A program made the translations under genes and the position numbers. Below the pieces are notes generated by a model, which did not search any database, had not been told where the DNA came from, and saw only the letters and a program-made list of their open reading frames with translations. A stretch of 27,519 bases of DNA from Prevotellaceae bacterium UBA7017 (GTDB lineage Bacteria > Bacteroidota > Bacteroidia > Bacteroidales > Bacteroidaceae). Below are positions 24,001 through 27,519 of the stretch, piece by piece. The stretch covers positions 1-27,519 of the forward strand of contig DJWZ01000041.1 of NCBI GenBank assembly GCA_002449535.1, written 5' to 3'. Every line of letters begins with the position of its first letter. Positions within the stretch are counted from its first letter, which is position 1.

Positions 24001-24066
24001 CAAAGATACGACGTTTTTTCTGCCTTTAAGAAGAAAATTCCCTAATTCGCTTTAGGATTTTCCCTA
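24001..24066 (-). promoter_or_regulatory. direct-repeat promoter (TAGGGAA pair) of the Trp/Tyr-rich gene
   Basis: On the minus strand: TAGGGAA (24060-24066), a second TAGGGAA exactly 22 bp further (24038-24044), then 29 bp to TATCTTTG (24001-24008), a full TAnnTTTG match. The position where a TTTG box should lie reads TTCT. The distal repeat contains the prmA stop codon. Spacings equal those at 15922-15987. Confidence 0.7.
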
Positions 24067-24948
24067 CTGCCCTGATGCGAAATTCAGAATCAGGGTACAC
24101 CAATCGTTGTTTGTCTTTCTTGAGATTTCCTTCAGCCCTAATGACTCTGCTTTCTCTGTCAGCATTGGGGCATCCTCTTCATAGAATCCGCTTATTATCA
24201 ATGTTCCTCCAATAGCCAGTACATTATGCAGATGCTCCATGTCTTCAAGCAGGATGTTTCTGTTTATGTTGGCTACTATCAGGTCGAAGATACCCTCTAC
24301 ATGAGTCAGTATGTTGATATCTCCGTGCAGTACATCCATCTGCATGCTGACACCATTCAGCTCGGCATTATACTTTGTGTTTTCAGCACTCCATTCGTCG
24401 ATGTCATAGCTGACAACATGCTTCGCTCCAAATTTCAGTGCCGCTATTCCCAATATTCCTGTTCCACATCCGCAGTCGAGAACTCTCTTTTCTGTCAGCG
24501 GCTGCTCCAGCAGGGCTTCTACCATCATTCTGGTTGTCTCGTGGGTTCCTGTTCCGAAAGCGTTGGTAGCATGTATTGCGATGCTGATAGGAGTGGAAAA
24601 TTCTGTACAGTCTTTCGTATGCCTTGCATCATATATTGTCACCATGTTCTTTACATTGATAGGCTCAAAACCTTCTTCCTCTTCCCATGTGGCGTTCCAG
24701 TCTTGGTTTTCTATCTCCTCGGTAGAATAGGTGATGCTTACTTCTGGCATCATTTGATTCTTAATCACCTCGTCAACAACGGCTTCGTGATAGTTGTCTT
24801 GCTGTATGTACCCTATCAACTGATTGTCGTTATATTCAAAAGCATCATATCCTGACTCTCCTAAATCGTCGGCAAGTAGGTCGCGAGCTGTTTCTGTTGC
24901 TTCCTGGTCGGGTGCTGCTATAGTGAAAATAGTCTTTAGGTATATCAT
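24064..24948 (-). CDS. prmA: ribosomal protein L11 methyltransferase
   Basis: A 294-residue SAM-dependent methyltransferase that trimethylates ribosomal protein L11. The N-terminal L11-recognition part is followed by the conserved AFGTGTHETTRMM (about 130-142), the SAM-binding VLDCGCGTGILGIAALKFGA (about 156-175) and ANINRNIL, the substrate-site N-rich motif (NxNxN-like, about 226-233). Length is standard. Its ATG overlaps the hisC stop by 4 bp. Confidence 0.93.
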   Translation of the reverse strand: MIYLKTIFTIAAPDQEATETARDLLADDLGESGYDAFEYNDNQLIGYIQQDNYHEAVVDEVIKNQMMPEVSITYSTEEIENQDWNATWEEEEGFEPINVKNMVTIYDARHTKDCTEFSTPISIAIHATNAFGTGTHETTRMMVEALLEQPLTEKRVLDCGCGTGILGIAALKFGAKHVVSYDIDEWSAENTKYNAELNGVSMQMDVLHGDINILTHVEGIFDLIVANINRNILLEDMEHLHNVLAIGGTLIISGFYEEDAPMLTEKAESLGLKEISRKTNNDWCTLILNFASGQ

Positions 24949-25985
24949 TTCATGTTTCTTAATGCTCCAATCAACTCATTGTTTTCTTCACGTGTTCCAA
25001 TGGTTACCCGGAGACAGTTATTGCATAATGAAACTCTTGTCCTGTTACGCACGATGATTCCTTTCTCTACGAGGTAGTCATACGCCTTTTGGGCATCCTT
25101 TACCTTTGCAAGGAAGAAGTTTGCATCTGTTGGATATATCTTCTCGCATATAGGCAGTTCACCAAAGGCTTCCATTGTTCTTTCTCTTTCCTGCAACAGT
25201 AGGTTTACCCATTGTTCTACAGGCTGTGTGTCCTTGAGGCGTTTCATTGCTTGCTCTTGGGTAAGCATATTTACGTTGTAGGGATATTTCACCTTGTTGA
25301 AGATGCCTATAATCTCTTTCTTTGCAAATGCCATTCCCAGTCTGATTGCTGCCGAACCCCATGCCTTACTCATTGTCTGGAGCACTACGACATGTGATGT
25401 TTCGGAGTTGATGTATCTGCTGAATGATTTCTGCTTTGAAAAGTCTATGTATGCTTCATCTACTACTACGATGCCGTCGAAGTCTTCTATCACCTTCTCT
25501 ATTTCCTCTCCATTGATATCATTTCCTGTCGGATTGTTTGGTGAGCAAATCCAGATAGCCTTTGTGTTGGCATCGCATGCTGCGAGAAGTTTATCTGCTG
25601 TAATCTGGTAGTTCTCGTCAAGCATCACGTTTCTGTATTCCACATCATTGATATTGGCACACACCTCATACATTCCGTAAGTGGGGCAGATGGCTACCAC
25701 GTTGTCTTTCTTAGGTTCGCAGAAGCATCTATATATAAGGTCTATTGCCTCGTCGCTACCATTTCCTAAGAAAATATTCTCTGCTGGTACATTCTTCACC
25801 TCGCTTAGCCTTTCCTTCAGTCTTTCCTGCAAAGGGTCTGGATAACGATTGTATGGACCGTTAAAGGGGTTCTCGTTAGCATCAAGAAACACGTGTGCCA
25901 CGTGTCCGCTATACTCATTGCGAGCACTCGAATATGGTGCCAGCGACCAGATATTGGGTCTTACTAAATCTTTGATTGTTCGCAT
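24945..25985 (-). CDS. hisC: histidinol-phosphate aminotransferase
   Basis: A 346-residue class I/II PLP aminotransferase of histidine biosynthesis, converting histidinol phosphate and 2-oxoglutarate to imidazole acetol phosphate and glutamate (read in the biosynthetic direction as transamination to histidinol phosphate). It has LDANENP near the N-terminus, SPNNPTGN (149-155), VVVDEAY with Asp176 and the PLP lysine 207 in TMSKAWG, followed by RLG. The N-terminus NIWSLAPYSSAR is typical of Bacteroidales HisC. No other his genes are in the window. It follows the malY-like gene across a 30-bp gap that is a 7-bp repeat. Confidence 0.94.
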   Translation of the reverse strand: MRTIKDLVRPNIWSLAPYSSARNEYSGHVAHVFLDANENPFNGPYNRYPDPLQERLKERLSEVKNVPAENIFLGNGSDEAIDLIYRCFCEPKKDNVVAICPTYGMYEVCANINDVEYRNVMLDENYQITADKLLAACDANTKAIWICSPNNPTGNDINGEEIEKVIEDFDGIVVVDEAYIDFSKQKSFSRYINSETSHVVVLQTMSKAWGSAAIRLGMAFAKKEIIGIFNKVKYPYNVNMLTQEQAMKRLKDTQPVEQWVNLLLQERERTMEAFGELPICEKIYPTDANFFLAKVKDAQKAYDYLVEKGIIVRNRTRVSLCNNCLRVTIGTREENNELIGALRNMK

Positions 25986-25993
25986 ATCTTATT

Positions 25994-26035
25994 TTCAAAT
26001 TTCAATGTTCAATGTTCAATCTTCAATTTTCAATC
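25994..26035. repeat. 7-bp tandem repeat, 6 units, overlapping a gene end
   Basis: TTCAANN units start at 25994, 26001, 26008, 26015, 26022 and 26029, exactly 7 bp apart. The two leftmost-reading units on the minus strand encode the last codons (about LKIED) and stop of the malY-like gene; the rest fills the gap to hisC. Confidence 0.9.
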
Positions 26036-27158
26036 TCTCCAACGCTTCCACTAACCGTTTTCTTTGTGTGGCGAGGTTTATTCGTATGCATCTGCTGTCG
26101 CCATACATTGAGCCGCTATTCACATAGACGTTTTCCTCCTTTAGCAGATGATGTGTCATTTCGTTGCCACTCATTCCTGTCTTTTCTATGTTCACCCACA
26201 TCAGGTATGTTCCCTCCAGAGGATAGACCTCCCAATCGGGTAGGTGGGTTTCTATGTATTCTTTGGCAAAGGCATAGTTGTCATAGATGTATCTGTTCAG
26301 CTCAGTCAGCCATTCTTCTCCCTCTTTGCTGTAAGCTGCCTGCAGTGCTATCACTCCGAAAGGATTTACGTCACACACCTCATTGATGTTTATTGCCTTG
26401 TCAATCCTTGTGCGGATATCTTTGTCTGGGGCTATTATATTTGCTATCTGCAGTCCAGCAATGTTGAATGCCTTTGAGGGTGATATGCAGGTTGCATAGT
26501 TGTTATCTGCTGCTATAGTGGCAAAGGGCGTGTATCTTACGTTGATGTCAGGATTTACGAATTCGCAGTGTATCTCGTCTGCTATGACAAATATTCCATG
26601 CTTATGACATATCTCAGCCATCTTTCCCAGCTCTTCCTTGCGCCAAACATGTCCTGTGGGGTTATGAGGATTGCAGAGTAGAAATGCCTTTACCTTCGGG
26701 TCGGCACAATGCTTCTCGAAGTCATCGAGGTTTGTTGATGCCTCTTCTGCTATACAGTCGTTGTTCCTGATGCTTGAGAAGAAACAGTTATATACCGGAG
26801 TCTGTATCAGCACCTTGTCACCAGGCTTCGTCATAGCCTTAATGATGGCGGATATCGCAGGCACCACTCCAGAGGTGTATATAAACCAGTCTCTCTTCAT
26901 CTGCCAACCATGTCTGCGGGCAAACCAGTTGATGGTGGCTTGATAGTATGATTCCGGCACAAGGGTATATCCGAAACATCCATGCTCCATGCGCTTCTTC
27001 AGTGCTTCCATGATGCATGGTGCTGTCTCGAAGTCCATATCTGCTACCCATAGTGCAATGCCTTCTTTCCCATCTTTTGTAGAGGCATCCCAACTGTCCC
27101 ATTTGTAGCTGTTGGTACCTATGCGGTTTACTATCCTATCGAAGTTGTATTTTGGCAT
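26016..27158 (-). CDS. PLP-dependent MalY/PatB-type C-S lyase or aminotransferase
   Basis: A 380-residue class I/II PLP enzyme of the MalY/PatB group, usually a cystathionine beta-lyase. Visible are ALWVADMDFE (about 35-44), the FGYT motif (62-65), TSGVVPAIS, CNPHNPTGHVW (162-172), VIADEIHCEF with Asp194 and the PLP lysine 229 in SPSKAFNIAGLQ. The ATG at 27158 is preferred; an in-frame TTG at 27185 would add nine residues further inside the upstream gene. It overlaps the DUF3737 gene by 23 bp and is followed by hisC. The last codons lie in a repeat array. Confidence 0.88.
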   Translation of the reverse strand: MPKYNFDRIVNRIGTNSYKWDSWDASTKDGKEGIALWVADMDFETAPCIMEALKKRMEHGCFGYTLVPESYYQATINWFARRHGWQMKRDWFIYTSGVVPAISAIIKAMTKPGDKVLIQTPVYNCFFSSIRNNDCIAEEASTNLDDFEKHCADPKVKAFLLCNPHNPTGHVWRKEELGKMAEICHKHGIFVIADEIHCEFVNPDINVRYTPFATIAADNNYATCISPSKAFNIAGLQIANIIAPDKDIRTRIDKAININEVCDVNPFGVIALQAAYSKEGEEWLTELNRYIYDNYAFAKEYIETHLPDWEVYPLEGTYLMWVNIEKTGMSGNEMTHHLLKEENVYVNSGSMYGDSRCIRINLATQRKRLVEALERLKIED

Positions 27159-27519
27159 CTGCCGGTTGTTTTTGGTTTTCGTCAATAATTATCTCTCCTA
27201 CCTTTCCCTCTACTATTATTTCTCCTGATGTGGGGTTCTTGATGCTGTGAACATCGCCCTTGATGTTTCCATGTACTGTGGAGTATTCAAACATCAGGTT
27301 TGCATCTTCTCCAAAGGTGCAGTCTTCCATTGTCAGACCATCTACATAGCATAGCAGCTGTTCGCCTGTCATGTGACATCTTACGAGTCTTATGTTTTTG
27401 GCATACCATGCAAAGTATTCACCGTTTATCTCGCTGTCATAGATGGTAACATTCTCAGCCTCCCAGAAGGCATCTTTAGAATTGAGCACTGCATTGTGTA
27501 TCTCGACGTTCTTTGCATA
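27136..27519 (-). CDS. DUF3737 family protein, partial (cut by window edge)
   Basis: The C-terminal 127 residues of a DUF3737 protein, open to the right edge. The repeating hydrophobic-polar pattern (VTIYDSEINGEYFAWYAKNIRLVRC, then LTMEDCTF and HSIKNPTSGEIIVEGKVGEIIID) is the pentapeptide-like or right-handed beta-helix pattern of the family. Function is unknown. It overlaps the MalY/PatB-like gene by 23 bp, a neighbour pairing suggesting a shared role, though I cannot say which. The start is outside the window; an internal GTG at 27489 is not the real start. Confidence 0.82.
   Translation of the reverse strand, partial: YAKNVEIHNAVLNSKDAFWEAENVTIYDSEINGEYFAWYAKNIRLVRCHMTGEQLLCYVDGLTMEDCTFGEDANLMFEYSTVHGNIKGDVHSIKNPTSGEIIVEGKVGEIIIDENQKQPADAKIQLR

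Overview
This window looks like the chromosome of a Bacteroidales bacterium, most likely Prevotella or a close relative. The evidence is the Bacteroidetes-type promoter (a TTTG box about 20 bp upstream of TAnnTTTG) in front of several genes, the lack of purine-rich ribosome sites, the large fused PurL, and families typical of this group (DUF3822, DUF4251, DUF3784, FadL-like OMPs, secreted GH43/GH105 enzymes). The content is mostly housekeeping, with scattered polysaccharide enzymes. I see no phage, transposon, CRISPR array or SusC/SusD pair.

Layout, left to right. 1-4648 (minus): purL followed by two chromate-transporter half-genes, the second cut by the window edge. 4809-5841 (minus): azlC-azlD, overlapping genes for a branched-chain amino-acid exporter. 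5991-7100 (plus): a membrane-anchored metallophosphoesterase, ending at a hairpin it shares with the convergent LUD gene. 7216-8864 (minus): a secreted GH43-like protein, then the LUD-domain protein. 8992-9297 (plus): a small DUF3784 membrane protein. 9327-12896 (minus): a tight four-gene run of DUF4251 lipid/periplasm-type protein, winged-helix/AlkZ-like protein, DUF3089 hydrolase and GH43+CBM6. 12979-13060 (minus): tRNA-Leu(CAA). 13188-15881 (minus): a small exported Arg/Asn/Ser-rich protein, trxB and a GH105 unsaturated-uronyl hydrolase. 15988-19502 (minus): glsB-type membrane protein, DUF3822, rsmD and dnaG, with overlapping genes. 19503-19819: the longest gene-free stretch, with two promoters and a structured, terminator-like candidate RNA. 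19820-21250 (plus): RecD-like helicase. 21323-23971 (minus): a Trp/Tyr/Gly-rich exported protein and a FadL-like outer-membrane protein. 24064-27519 (minus): DUF3737 (partial), malY/patB-like lyase, hisC and prmA.

Two observations stand out. First, the two low-complexity exported proteins (15516-15881 and 23060-23971), 8 kb apart and in unrelated operons, share an identical promoter architecture: two TAGGGAA direct repeats exactly 22 bp apart, with the nearer one exactly 29 bp upstream of a TAnnTTTG box and no good TTTG box between. The two proteins also share a GGMRSS motif. This suggests a small envelope regulon under an unidentified activator that binds direct repeats. Second, many intergenic gaps hold short-period tandem repeats of exactly 7 bp or 9 bp. 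In several cases these start inside the last codons of the upstream gene and supply its stop codon.
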